NCBI RefSeq assembly: GCF_900104585.1
Contig: NZ_FNVX01000005.1
Location: 186,001-250,000 of the forward strand
Reading direction: 5' to 3'
DNA length: 64,000 nt
DNA from: Bacteroides ihuae
GTDB lineage: Bacteria; Bacteroidota; Bacteroidia; Bacteroidales; Bacteroidaceae
Shown here: positions 25,544 through 35,153 of the stretch, in pieces
Position numbering within the stretch: position 1 is the first letter of the stretch
Layout: each line of letters starts with the position of its first letter
The notes under the pieces: generated by a model
Databases searched by the model: none
What the model was told of the DNA's origin: nothing
What the model saw: the letters and a program-made list of their open reading frames with translations, nothing else
Translations under genes and position numbers: made by a program

Positions 25544-27151
25544 ATGAAAAAGATAATACTAACAATGATAATGCTCTTGCTTCTATTGAATGCAGGAGCC
25601 CAGAATCTGATTCAGGTAAAAATAGCTGATGGCGTTATTGAGGGGCTGGATGAATCGGGAGTGAAAATTTTCAAAGGTGTGCCGTTTGCTGCACCTCCTG
25701 TAGGAGACTTGAGATGGAAAGCTCCGCAAACTGTGCAGAAATGGACCGGAGTGCGCAAAACAATTGACTATGGTCCTAATCCAATGCAGGAAAATATATT
25801 TGGAGATATGGACTTTGGTACAAAACAAATGAGTGAAGACTGTTTGTATCTGAATATTTGGACTCCTGCGAAGACTATGAAAGAAAAGCTCCCTATATTG
25901 ATCTACTTTAACGGAGGAGGATTGATGGCCGGTAGTGGAAGCGAACCTCGCTATGCCGGTTTATCTATGGCTCGCAAAGGGATAATTTCTATCACAGCCA
26001 ACTATAGAGAGGGCATTTTCGGATTTTTTGCACACCCGGAACTTTCGAAAGAGACTACTTATAAAGGTTCTGGCAATTACGGATTCCTCGACCAGGTGAA
26101 GGCTATTCAGTGGGTAAGAGATAATATTGCCGCATTTGGAGGCGATCCTGAAAGAATCACAATTGTTGGTGAATCGGCCGGATCAATGTCTGTTAGTGCA
26201 CTGATGGCTTCACCATTGTGTAAAGGACTCATTCATCAGGCAATGGGATCTAGCGGTTCAGTCCTAGGATTTAAAAAGATTTCTACATTGAAAGAGGCAG
26301 AGGCAGCAGGCGTGGAAATGGTTCAAAAAATTGGAGGTAAGTCCATTAAGGACTTGAGAGACATGTCGGCCGAGCAACTCATGAAATTGGCAGCTGTCAA
26401 AAGTGTACCGATCTACAATGTTGACGGATACTTTTTGCTGGAACAGCCAATTGACGTTTACGCCAAGGGTGAACAAACTAAAATTCCGTTATTTGTTGGT
26501 GGAAACTCCAGCGAAATGTCTATGCCATTTATCTTGAGAGGTAAACCGGTGACGTTTGCTAATGTGAAAGAAGCGATAAGTTCAACATTTGGTAATTCAA
26601 CCGATGAAATTCTAAAACTGTATGGTATTACTGATGATGCCTCTACCAATGGAGAGCCGGGTGTAGAACTAGCTTCAGATATGTTTATCTCATTTACCAC
26701 ATGGAAATGGGCGAATATGCACAAGCTGACAAGCGGACAGCCGGTTTACAGATACATGTATTATCATCCTCGCCCGAACATGTTGCTGAAAGACAAAGTA
26801 GCCGGATTAGCAGGTGGAGTGCAGGAGAAGAAGAATGCTGAAAACACTACGCCTAAAACTACAGGTGCGGTTCATTCAGCAGATATCGAATATGCAATGG
26901 GTAATTTATCTACAAATCGTATTTATGATTGGCAACCTGAAGACTATATTGTATCTGACATCTTTATGAGCTATTATGTAAACTTTGTAAAGACCGGCAA
27001 TCCTAATGGTCTTGGGCTGCCAGAATGGATACCTACTAATAATCAAAGCGTAACACCTGTTCTACAGATTGGGGTAAATACCTATCAAAAGAATAACAGT
27101 CAAATGGAAAAACGATACGATTTTATTGATAAATATTTTTACCATAAATAA
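25544..27151 (+). CDS. Type B carboxylesterase, secreted
   Basis: This 535-residue alpha/beta hydrolase has a signal peptide (MKKIILTMIMLLLLLNAGAQ). The family opening FKGVPFAAPPVGDLRWKAPQ and SEDCLYLNIWTP are present, as is the nucleophile elbow GESAGSMSV. An acidic residue in GGNSSEMS and a histidine in GAVHSADIEYAMG complete the triad. It hydrolyses carboxylic esters, probably in the periplasm. It lies 40 bases after the TonB receptor and 3 bases before a GH78-like gene. Removal of acyl or feruloyl groups from plant glycans is the likely job, but the substrate is inferred. A paralogue is at 55052. Confidence 0.9.
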   Translation: MKKIILTMIMLLLLLNAGAQNLIQVKIADGVIEGLDESGVKIFKGVPFAAPPVGDLRWKAPQTVQKWTGVRKTIDYGPNPMQENIFGDMDFGTKQMSEDCLYLNIWTPAKTMKEKLPILIYFNGGGLMAGSGSEPRYAGLSMARKGIISITANYREGIFGFFAHPELSKETTYKGSGNYGFLDQVKAIQWVRDNIAAFGGDPERITIVGESAGSMSVSALMASPLCKGLIHQAMGSSGSVLGFKKISTLKEAEAAGVEMVQKIGGKSIKDLRDMSAEQLMKLAAVKSVPIYNVDGYFLLEQPIDVYAKGEQTKIPLFVGGNSSEMSMPFILRGKPVTFANVKEAISSTFGNSTDEILKLYGITDDASTNGEPGVELASDMFISFTTWKWANMHKLTSGQPVYRYMYYHPRPNMLLKDKVAGLAGGVQEKKNAENTTPKTTGAVHSADIEYAMGNLSTNRIYDWQPEDYIVSDIFMSYYVNFVKTGNPNGLGLPEWIPTNNQSVTPVLQIGVNTYQKNNSQMEKRYDFIDKYFYHK

Positions 27152-27154
27152 ACT

Positions 27155-28813
27155 ATGTTGAATATTAAATATTTATTATCTGCACTGTTTTCTCTGACAA
27201 CGAGTTTGGCTTTTGCCCAATATTATACGGCGGAACAACAGTCTGAATGGCTGCGAAAGGCTGAAGAATGTAAGCCTTATCTGAAAACGACAATACATCA
27301 TCCCGTACAGGAAGTTGCGATAGTGAAAGACGGTAATGCTTTCCAAGGTTTCAAGGCTGTTAAGTCTGGAAACATAAACGACTTGTATGTTAGCTCATTC
27401 AAGGAGAAAAAAACGGTTGTTCTGGATTTTGGACAACATCTCGTGGGCAAGGTGTCTTTTAAAATAAAAGACATCGGTTCGATGCAAGATGCTGTGTTGC
27501 GCTTCAAGGTGATGTTTGGTGAAGTCCCCAGTGATCTGGGATTACCTATTGAACCCTTTACCGGAAGTCTGAGTCGAGGTTGGTTGCAGGATTTTGTTTG
27601 TGATGTGAGTTATGATGGAATATTTACATTCAATCGTCGAATAACGGCACGATACATGAAGATTGAAGCTGTAGGAACTTCTATCTACAGCGACTTTTGC
27701 TTTGATAACATCACTTTTGAGGCTACGACTTCGGCTGGTGATTCTAAAACTAATCTGGCTGCCGCAACTCCGCAAATATTTAGAGACATCGCGCGCGTGT
27801 CTGAGAACACTCTAAAAGGATGTATGCAGGGTGTCTTTGAAGACGGGCCTAAACGAGATCAACGACTTTGGATGGGCGATCTCTACCTTCAGGCTTTGGC
27901 AAACTCGGCCTCTTTCAAGGAATACAATTTGACCAAACGATGTCTGTACTTGCTTGCCGGGTTATCTAATCCCCAGAATGGTTTACTATATTCTAACCTT
28001 GTGGAATACCCTACTCCGCATGCTCAGAAAACTTTTTTTGTGGATTATGCATTATCCTTTCTGCTGACTTTGGACGATTATTATGAAGCTACCGGTGACA
28101 AAGAAACAGCTTTGGAATTGTGGCCTGTTGCCAACCGACAGATTCAGGCTGTTTTAGGAGAAGCTATAGATAAAAATTGGTTGTATTCTAATACTAATTA
28201 CCAATTTCCGGGTATGATGATTTCGATGGTGTTCTTCGATTGGGCACCGTCTCCCCTCGATACGCATGCAGCTATGCAAGGTTATTTGGCTTATGTCATG
28301 AACCGAGCCAATACTTTTGCAGAGAAGATTGGTCGTTCAGACGATGTGAAGACTTATCCGGCTACTGTTAAAAAAATACGTGCTGCGGGGCGCAAGGAAT
28401 ATTGGGATGCGAAGAATAAAACCATCGTGAGTGGTAAAGACCGACAAAGCTCTTATGCCGGAACTTCGTGGGCTGTAATTGGAGGTCTCATCTCCACGGA
28501 TGAGGCTCGCCAAGCGATAACCAATGTAATGGCAGACAAAAAGGCCATTACTCCTGGTACACCTTATTCGACCCATTTTCTCATAGAGGCAATGCTACAT
28601 TGTGGTATGGAGAGAGATGCCCGTCGATATGTCGAAAATTATTGGGGTGGTATGGTGAGATTAGGAGCCGATACTTTCTGGGAATATTATATTCCGGACA
28701 ATCAGATGTTTTCATCCTACAATGGTTACACACTACTTAATAGCTATTGCCATGCATGGAGCTGCACTCCGATCTATTTTATTGTAAATTATCCGAATGT
28801 ATTCCAGAAATAG
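27155..28813 (+). CDS. GH78-like (alpha-L-rhamnosidase-type) six-hairpin glycosidase
   Basis: This 552-residue protein has a signal peptide (to AFAQ, residue 21). An N-terminal beta-sandwich (about 60-190) comes next, then an (alpha/alpha)6 barrel. The phrase FEDGPKRDQRLWMGDL resembles the E/D-x-P-x-R-(E/D)-x-x-x-W-x-G-D active-site segment of family 78 rhamnosidases. It is shorter than classic GH78 enzymes (usually 700-1000 residues), having only one N-terminal sandwich. It starts 3 bases after the esterase and is clearly in the same operon. Rhamnosidase activity is likely but other six-hairpin specificities are possible. Confidence 0.75.
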   Translation: MLNIKYLLSALFSLTTSLAFAQYYTAEQQSEWLRKAEECKPYLKTTIHHPVQEVAIVKDGNAFQGFKAVKSGNINDLYVSSFKEKKTVVLDFGQHLVGKVSFKIKDIGSMQDAVLRFKVMFGEVPSDLGLPIEPFTGSLSRGWLQDFVCDVSYDGIFTFNRRITARYMKIEAVGTSIYSDFCFDNITFEATTSAGDSKTNLAAATPQIFRDIARVSENTLKGCMQGVFEDGPKRDQRLWMGDLYLQALANSASFKEYNLTKRCLYLLAGLSNPQNGLLYSNLVEYPTPHAQKTFFVDYALSFLLTLDDYYEATGDKETALELWPVANRQIQAVLGEAIDKNWLYSNTNYQFPGMMISMVFFDWAPSPLDTHAAMQGYLAYVMNRANTFAEKIGRSDDVKTYPATVKKIRAAGRKEYWDAKNKTIVSGKDRQSSYAGTSWAVIGGLISTDEARQAITNVMADKKAITPGTPYSTHFLIEAMLHCGMERDARRYVENYWGGMVRLGADTFWEYYIPDNQMFSSYNGYTLLNSYCHAWSCTPIYFIVNYPNVFQK

Positions 28814-28820
28814 AACATTT

Positions 28821-29269
28821 ATGAAAAGAATTATTTTCGCATTAATAGCATTATTGGCAATCACAATGTCTGTAAGTGCACAGATGAAGAAAATAAAGGT
28901 TTTAATCGATAATGACTTTTGTGGTGATCCGGATGGCTTGTTCGTACTGCTGCAACATGCCCTCTTGCCCACAACCGAAATTGTAGGAATTGTTAGCGGC
29001 CACCTCAATGAAAATGCCGGATTCACCAACCGTAAAGATCAAGCGACCGAATCGGTTGAAAAGACAAATGACTTGTTGGATGCTATGGGGATGAAAGGCA
29101 AATTCAAAGTTGTTCCGGGATCCGAAACACTGATGACATGCAGCGATAAGATAATAGGTTCAGAAGGATCGAAGCTCATTGTTGAGGAAGTCAAAAATGT
29201 ACTCCAGAGAAACTTCTTTATGTGTTGTGCGGAGCTGCATTGACCAATGTTGGTGGATGCATTGCTTAA
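28821..29269 (+). pseudogene. Truncated and frameshifted nucleoside hydrolase-like gene
   Basis: The ATG at 28821 starts a signal peptide followed by KIKVLIDNDFCGDPDG, matching the DxDxxxDPDD-type metal site of inosine-uridine-preferring nucleoside hydrolases. The frame stops at 29243. The expected family motif LYVLCGAALTNV appears in the next frame (from about 29215) and itself stops at 29267-29269. The remaining C-terminal half (about 180 residues) is absent. So the gene is both frameshifted and cut short, and probably gives no active enzyme. It lies between the GH78-like and GH3 genes. Confidence 0.75.
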
Positions 29270-29356
29270 ATAGATGGATGAATTTCCGTGAAATGCACTC
29301 ACTCTTTTCATTTGTATTTATAAGTAATTTAATTTAGTAAAAATAGAAGGTTTACC

Positions 29357-31666
29357 ATGAAGAAAAATATTGTTTCGGCTTTGGCTTTTTGTCTGGCTCT
29401 ATCGGGCTATGCGCAGAAAGTAGACAACTTTGTGCTTGTGAAAAATTCCAATGGGGTAACTTTGGGATACTCACCCGATTCGGGTGTGAAAATTATAACA
29501 GTGAATGGCTTACGGTTCAAAGATTTGAACCGTAACGGCAAACTCGATAAATACGAAGATTGGCGCTTGCCGGCTGATGTGCGTGCCAAAGACTTGGCCA
29601 AACGCATGTCCGTTGCTCAGATAGCAGGGTTGATGCTTTATAGTGGGCATCAGGCTATACCTGCCAATGCTGTAGGCTTTTCTTCAGGAACTTATGGCGG
29701 CAAGGCTTTCTCCGCAAATGGAGTAAAACCCTATGATCTGACCGACCAACAAAAGGTGTTTTTGAAAGAAGATAATCTGCGCCATGTGCTTATTACCACA
29801 GTAGCGGATGCTGTTACGGCTGCCCGTTGGAACAACCGTATGCAGGCTTATGTAGAGGCATTGGGAGTGGGTATTCCGGGAAATACCAGTAGTGATCCCC
29901 GGCATAATGTGAGTGTGTCAGCTGAATATAACGCAGGTGCCGGAGGGAAAATCTCCATGTGGCCCGATAACTTAGGCATGGCAGCTACCTTTGATGCGAA
30001 GTTGGAAGAAGAGTTTGCACAAATAGCCGCCAAAGAATATCGTGCACTGGGTATTACTACCGCTCTTTCTCCACAAATAGATTTAGCTACTGAGCCGCGT
30101 TGGAGCCGTTTTAGTGCCACGTTTGGTGAAGACCCCACTCTAGATACGGATATGGCTCGTGCCTATGTAGATGGTTTTCAAACATCCTATGGCGAGGCAG
30201 AAATTAAAGATGGTTGGGGATATAACAGCGTGAACGCTATGGTGAAACATTGGCCAAGTGGTGGCCCTGAAGAGGGTGGGCGCGATGCTCATTTCGCTTA
30301 TGGTAAGTTTGCTGTTTATCCCGGAGATAACTTCAATGAACATCTGAAACCATTTGTTGACGGTGCATTTAAACTCAATGGCAAAACGGCCAAAGCTTCT
30401 GCTGTGATGCCTTACTATACTATCTCTTACAATCAGGACACGGTAAACGGAGAAAATGTGGGCAATGGTTTTAGTCGATACATCATTACCGATTTGCTTA
30501 GAAAAAAGTATGGATATGACGGTGTGGTTTGCACCGACTGGCTGATTACAGCCGATGAGGGTTCCAATCCGGGCGTGTTTGCCGGAAAGTCTTGGGGGCA
30601 GGAAGATAAAACCATTGCTCAAAGGCATTATAAAGTGATTATGGCGGGAGTTGACCAATTTGGTGGCAACAACGATAAGGCTCCGGTAATAGAAGCTTAT
30701 GAAATGGGAGTGAAGGAGCATGGCAAAAAGTTTATGCGTGCTCGTTTTGAAGAATCGGCTGTTCGTTTGCTAAGGAATATCTTTCGTTTGGGTTTGTTTG
30801 AGAATCCTTATCTGAATCCTGATGAATCTGCTAAAACTGTAGGAAATGCTAAGTTTATGACAGCTGGTTATGAGGCACAAGTTAAGTCGGTTGTTTTGCT
30901 CAAAAATAAGCAGAATGTGATGCCCGTTAAGGAGAAAAAGACAGTGTATATCCCTAAGTTGTATCGTTCGCCAAAGCTTGATTGGTGGGGAAATGCCACA
31001 AAAGCAACGCTAGATTATCCGGTGAATCAGAATGTTGTGAGCAAATATTACAATGTGACGGATAATCCTGCTGAGGCTGATTTTGCCATCGTGTTTGTGA
31101 ATAGTCCTGCTAGTAGGGAGAATGGCTATGACTATGTCGATCGTCAGGCGGGAGGTAATGGCTATCTGCCTATCACTTTGCAATATAGTACTTACACGGC
31201 TACCAATGCCCGCGAGAAGAGTATTGCAGCAGGAGATCCTGTGGTAGATCCATCTGTAGTCAATAGAAGTTATAGAGATAAAACGGTGACTGCCTGGAAT
31301 TCTACTGATCTGCAAACCATCCTTGATGCGAGGAGAGCAATGAAAGATAAGCCCGTGATTGTCTCTGTTACTGCCTCTAATCCAATGATCTTTAGCGAGT
31401 TTGAGAGTAGGGTAGAGGGTGTCATTCTGAACTTTGGGGTGTCTGTGCAAGCAGTGCTCGATATTGTTTCGGGTAAGAGTGAGCCTTCCGGATTGCTCCC
31501 GGTGCAGATGCCGGTTGACATGAAGACGGTAGAAGAGCAGTTCGAAGATGTTCCCCATGATATGAAATGCCATGTTGACAGCGAAGGACATGTGTACGAC
31601 TTTGCCTATGGCCTTAACTGGCAGGGAGTTATCAATGATGCCCGCACAGCAAAATATAAGAAATAG
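29357..31666 (+). CDS. GH3 glycoside hydrolase (beta-glucosidase type)
   Basis: This 769-residue secreted enzyme has a signal peptide ending SGYAQ (residue 20). The GH3 TIM-barrel contains SPQIDLATEPRWSRFSATFGED, MVKHWPSGGPEEGG (the usual KHF-type motif is changed to KHW) and the nucleophile D394 in VVCTDWLI. The C-terminal alpha/beta sandwich carries QVKSVVLLKNKQNVMPV. It lacks an obvious terminal FnIII domain. It should release terminal beta-linked glucose or related sugars. It is followed 28 bases later by an acetylesterase-like gene and a second GH3 gene, so it is part of the same carbohydrate operon. Confidence 0.88.
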   Translation: MKKNIVSALAFCLALSGYAQKVDNFVLVKNSNGVTLGYSPDSGVKIITVNGLRFKDLNRNGKLDKYEDWRLPADVRAKDLAKRMSVAQIAGLMLYSGHQAIPANAVGFSSGTYGGKAFSANGVKPYDLTDQQKVFLKEDNLRHVLITTVADAVTAARWNNRMQAYVEALGVGIPGNTSSDPRHNVSVSAEYNAGAGGKISMWPDNLGMAATFDAKLEEEFAQIAAKEYRALGITTALSPQIDLATEPRWSRFSATFGEDPTLDTDMARAYVDGFQTSYGEAEIKDGWGYNSVNAMVKHWPSGGPEEGGRDAHFAYGKFAVYPGDNFNEHLKPFVDGAFKLNGKTAKASAVMPYYTISYNQDTVNGENVGNGFSRYIITDLLRKKYGYDGVVCTDWLITADEGSNPGVFAGKSWGQEDKTIAQRHYKVIMAGVDQFGGNNDKAPVIEAYEMGVKEHGKKFMRARFEESAVRLLRNIFRLGLFENPYLNPDESAKTVGNAKFMTAGYEAQVKSVVLLKNKQNVMPVKEKKTVYIPKLYRSPKLDWWGNATKATLDYPVNQNVVSKYYNVTDNPAEADFAIVFVNSPASRENGYDYVDRQAGGNGYLPITLQYSTYTATNAREKSIAAGDPVVDPSVVNRSYRDKTVTAWNSTDLQTILDARRAMKDKPVIVSVTASNPMIFSEFESRVEGVILNFGVSVQAVLDIVSGKSEPSGLLPVQMPVDMKTVEEQFEDVPHDMKCHVDSEGHVYDFAYGLNWQGVINDARTAKYKK

Positions 31667-31694
31667 AGTTTTTTTATAAATAAAACAAGAAACC

Positions 31695-32576
31695 ATGAAA
31701 AAAATAAAATTTTCCATTCTCATGAGTGTTATGCTCATCTGTTCGCTGGCACAAGCCCAACAAGTCATTCATTTGTATGACGGAGTTGCTCCCGGATCAG
31801 AAAATCAAACCCAGAAAGAGGTACAAACTTATTCTGAGATGTTCAAAACGGAAGTGGTGTACAACGTAACTGATCCTACGCTATTGGTCTATAAGCCTGA
31901 AGCAGGAGTGAAGAATACGGGTACCTCTGTGATTATAGCTCCCGGAGGAGGATTTATGAGCCTTTCTATCAACCGTGAGGGAGTAGATTTGGCCAAATGG
32001 TTAAGCAAGAAAGGTATAACAGCTTTTGTACTGAAGTATCGTTTGATGGAATGCAAAAGTGGTGATCCGGCTAAGGAGATGATGAATGGTTTGAAGGATC
32101 GTGCGGTGTACGAGAAGAACACAGCATCAGATATTGTTTTAGCCACGCAGGATGCCCGTATGGCAGTGAAGTACGTACGTGCTCATGCAATTCAACTGGG
32201 AGTAGATCCACAGAAACTTGGCTTTATTGGCTTTTCTGCCGGGGCAACTGTCTGCTTGCAAACAGTTCTCGACAATAGCAAAGAGTTGACACCAAACTTT
32301 GCTGCTTCTATCTATGGAGGGCCTGCGCCAGCTTTACTCAATGGTCAGCTGCCTACAGACAAACTTCCTTTGTTTATTTGCGCTGCAACGAATGATCAGT
32401 TGAAGCTTACTCCAAAGAGCGTGCAACTGTACACCAAGTGGTTTGACGCACAGTATCCTGTAGAAATGCATTTGTTTGCTGAGGGCGGACATGGATTTGG
32501 AATGGGAACACAAAATCTTCCTGTAGACGGTTGGAAAGATCTGTATTACCGCTGGATGCAGTCCATCGGATTCTAA
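31695..32576 (+). CDS. Alpha/beta hydrolase, acetylxylan-esterase-like
   Basis: This 293-residue secreted protein has a signal peptide ending AQAQQ. The oxyanion loop is APGGGFMSLS, the nucleophile elbow is GFSAGATV, the acidic residue is in AATNDQL and the histidine is in GGHGFGMG. These match the BD-FAE/AxeA-like esterases of Bacteroidota that remove acetyl groups from xylan or other plant glycans. It sits between two GH3 genes with gaps of 28 and 25 bases, consistent with deacetylation ahead of glycosidase action. The exact acyl group is inferred. Confidence 0.85.
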   Translation: MKKIKFSILMSVMLICSLAQAQQVIHLYDGVAPGSENQTQKEVQTYSEMFKTEVVYNVTDPTLLVYKPEAGVKNTGTSVIIAPGGGFMSLSINREGVDLAKWLSKKGITAFVLKYRLMECKSGDPAKEMMNGLKDRAVYEKNTASDIVLATQDARMAVKYVRAHAIQLGVDPQKLGFIGFSAGATVCLQTVLDNSKELTPNFAASIYGGPAPALLNGQLPTDKLPLFICAATNDQLKLTPKSVQLYTKWFDAQYPVEMHLFAEGGHGFGMGTQNLPVDGWKDLYYRWMQSIGF

Positions 32577-32601
32577 TTAAAATGAACTAATCCTTATTAT
32601 A

Positions 32602-34989
32602 ATGATTAAAAAATATCCAATTTTCAAATTGGCTTTATTGTCTGTAATAGCACTAAGTTTGCCGTTACAGGCTTCACAGCCCGCTTATTCGGTGCCTAAA
32701 AGACTGGAGACAACTGTAGTCAGTCGGCAAAATGATAAACGAATAAGCAAACTGGTGTCTAAAATGACACTCGAAGAAAAAGCGGCTTTCTTGTGCGGTA
32801 CGGGCATGCCCGGTTTTAACGGGCTGACTCCGGTAGTTGGTGAAGTAAATGAAGGTCGCGTGCCGGGTGCTGCCGGAGCCACTTATGCTATTGATTGGTT
32901 GAAAATTCCTGCCATTGTGGTAGCTGATGGTCCTGCGGGACTTCGTATCAGACCTACTCGCAAGAATGATGACCAAACTTACTACGCAACAGCTTTTCCT
33001 GTGGGCACTGCACTTGCTTCCAGTTGGAACACAGAGCTGATATACAATGTTGGTAAAGCGATGGGTAGTGAAGTGAAAGAATATGGAGTCGATGTATTGC
33101 TTGCTCCCGCACTCAACATTCATCGTAATCCACTTTGTGGACGTAACTTTGAGTACTATTCAGAAGACCCGTTGATAGCCGGAAAAACTGCGGCTGCTAT
33201 GGTTTCGGGTGTTCAAAGTAATGGAGTAGGAACCTCTGTCAAGCATTTTGCGGCAAATAATCAGGAAACGAATCGCTTGTCCATTAATGCTCATGTGAGC
33301 GAGCGTGCCATGCGTGAAATCTACCTGAAAGGTTTCGAGATTGTAGTGAAAGAGGCACATCCGTGGACAGTGATGTCTTCTTATAATTTGATTAACGGTA
33401 CTTACACTTCTGCCCGCAAAGACTTGTTGACTGATATTTTGAGAAATGAATGGGGCTTTGATGGCATCGTGATGACCGATTGGTTTGGTGGTTATGCTGG
33501 TTTTTCTTCTCTGGGAGGAACCAGTAATGTAGCTGCACAAATCTCTGCAGGTAACGATTTGCTTATGCCCGGCATGAAGCCGCAGAGAGAATCTATCATT
33601 GCAGCTGTAAAGGCAGGTACACTTTCGATGAAAGATATCGATGCTTCTGTAACTAGAATCCTTCAGCTTATTTATAAGACCCCAACCACCCATAATTATC
33701 AATACTCCAATAAGCCCGATCTGAAAGCACATGCCGAGATTACTCGCCAGGCAGCAGCAGAAGGCATGGTGCTGTTGAAGAATGATAACAGAGTATTCCC
33801 GATTGCCAAGAACAATAAGATTGCAGCATTCGGAACCACTACGTATCATTTTATCTCTGGCGGAACGGGCAGTGGAGACGTGAATGAAGCTTACACTGTT
33901 TCGCTGATTGAAGGGTTGAAAAACGTTGGCTATACCCTCGATGAAGATCTAGTTCATTTATATACTCCGTTTGTAGAAAGTGAAGTGAATAGAATCGCTG
34001 CATTGAAAAAAGGAATCCTCGATGCACCTGTTCCTCTGAGTGAACTCGAACTGACTAATGAACAGATAGAAGCGCAGGCTAATGAGGCACAAGTGGGCCT
34101 TATCACTATTGGCCGTAATTCGGGTGAAGGCAGCGATCGTGCTGTAAACAATGATTTCAATCTAACTGATGAAGAGCAGATTCTGATTGCGCGAGTGGCC
34201 GATGCTTTTCATGCGCAAGGTAAGGCCGTGGTTGTGATACTCAATGTTGGCGGAGTTGTGGAGACAGCCAGTTGGAAGAATAAAGTAGACGGCATTTTGC
34301 TTTCATGGCAGCCGGGACAAGAAGGTGGCAATTCTGTTGCAGATGTGTTGTGTGGCAACGTAACCCCTTCGGGCAAACTACCGATGACTTTCCCTATGAA
34401 TTACTTTGATACTCCTTCGGCTACGAACTGGATTGGAACACCGAAAGCAGACCCCAAAGAAGTAACTTATGCCGAGGGGGTGTATGTGGGCTATAGATAT
34501 TACAATACTTTCCATGTACAACCTTCTTATGAGTTTGGCTATGGTTTGTCTTATACCACATTCTCTTATTCTGACTTGAGATTGAGCCGTGCTACTTTTG
34601 ACGGAAAGATGATAGTGAATGTAACCGTGAAGAACACAGGTAAAACAGCCGGAAAAGAGGTTGTTCAACTCTACCTTTCTGCTCCTGAAGGTACATTAGA
34701 TAAACCTGTGGCAGAATTGAAAGGCTTTGCTAAAACAACGTTGTTGCAGCCGGGACAAAGTGAAACGGTGACATTGACACTCACTGATAGTGATTTGGCC
34801 TCGTTCTGTGAAAAAGAGAGTGCTTGGATTGCAGAAGCCGGACAATATAAGGTTGCTATTGGAGCCTCTTCAATGGACATCCGTCAGCAGGCCTCGTTCA
34901 CTTTACCGCAAACAAAGATTTTGGAGAAAGTGAAACCAGCCTTTGCGCCTGATAAGAGCTTTGTAGATTTGAAGGCACCTAAGCCTTAG
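32602..34989 (+). CDS. GH3 glycoside hydrolase with FnIII-like C-terminal domain
   Basis: This 795-residue secreted protein has a signal sequence (about 1-25). The GH3 TIM-barrel contains GPAGLRIRP, HRNPLCGRNFEYYSEDP, VKHFAANNQETNR and the nucleophile D293 in IVMTDWFGG. The alpha/beta sandwich is about 390-640, and a fibronectin-III-like domain (about 690-770) contains VKNTGKTAGKEVVQLYLS. This is the standard architecture of periplasmic or surface beta-glucosidases. It is the last gene of the operon. It probably acts on oligosaccharides liberated by the upstream esterases and the GH78-like enzyme. Confidence 0.9.
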   Translation: MIKKYPIFKLALLSVIALSLPLQASQPAYSVPKRLETTVVSRQNDKRISKLVSKMTLEEKAAFLCGTGMPGFNGLTPVVGEVNEGRVPGAAGATYAIDWLKIPAIVVADGPAGLRIRPTRKNDDQTYYATAFPVGTALASSWNTELIYNVGKAMGSEVKEYGVDVLLAPALNIHRNPLCGRNFEYYSEDPLIAGKTAAAMVSGVQSNGVGTSVKHFAANNQETNRLSINAHVSERAMREIYLKGFEIVVKEAHPWTVMSSYNLINGTYTSARKDLLTDILRNEWGFDGIVMTDWFGGYAGFSSLGGTSNVAAQISAGNDLLMPGMKPQRESIIAAVKAGTLSMKDIDASVTRILQLIYKTPTTHNYQYSNKPDLKAHAEITRQAAAEGMVLLKNDNRVFPIAKNNKIAAFGTTTYHFISGGTGSGDVNEAYTVSLIEGLKNVGYTLDEDLVHLYTPFVESEVNRIAALKKGILDAPVPLSELELTNEQIEAQANEAQVGLITIGRNSGEGSDRAVNNDFNLTDEEQILIARVADAFHAQGKAVVVILNVGGVVETASWKNKVDGILLSWQPGQEGGNSVADVLCGNVTPSGKLPMTFPMNYFDTPSATNWIGTPKADPKEVTYAEGVYVGYRYYNTFHVQPSYEFGYGLSYTTFSYSDLRLSRATFDGKMIVNVTVKNTGKTAGKEVVQLYLSAPEGTLDKPVAELKGFAKTTLLQPGQSETVTLTLTDSDLASFCEKESAWIAEAGQYKVAIGASSMDIRQQASFTLPQTKILEKVKPAFAPDKSFVDLKAPKP

Positions 34990-35153
34990 TATAATAAGAG
35001 GGAGCTTTTATATAGATTTGCCAGAATAAATTTTCTATATTTGTAATAAATAAAATAAGAATTCATGTAATAAATTTGATTATTGTTTATTTAGTCTATA
35101 TTTTTGTAATCAGCAATGAGACTGTAACATCTGTTTACGAATAAATTTAGACT

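Noticed and set aside
30140..30721. 193-residue minus-strand frame
   Set aside because: Antisense to the GH3 gene whose active-site motifs are intact.
31010..31768. 252-residue minus-strand frame
   Set aside because: Antisense to GH3 and the esterase start; shadow of good codon use on the other strand.
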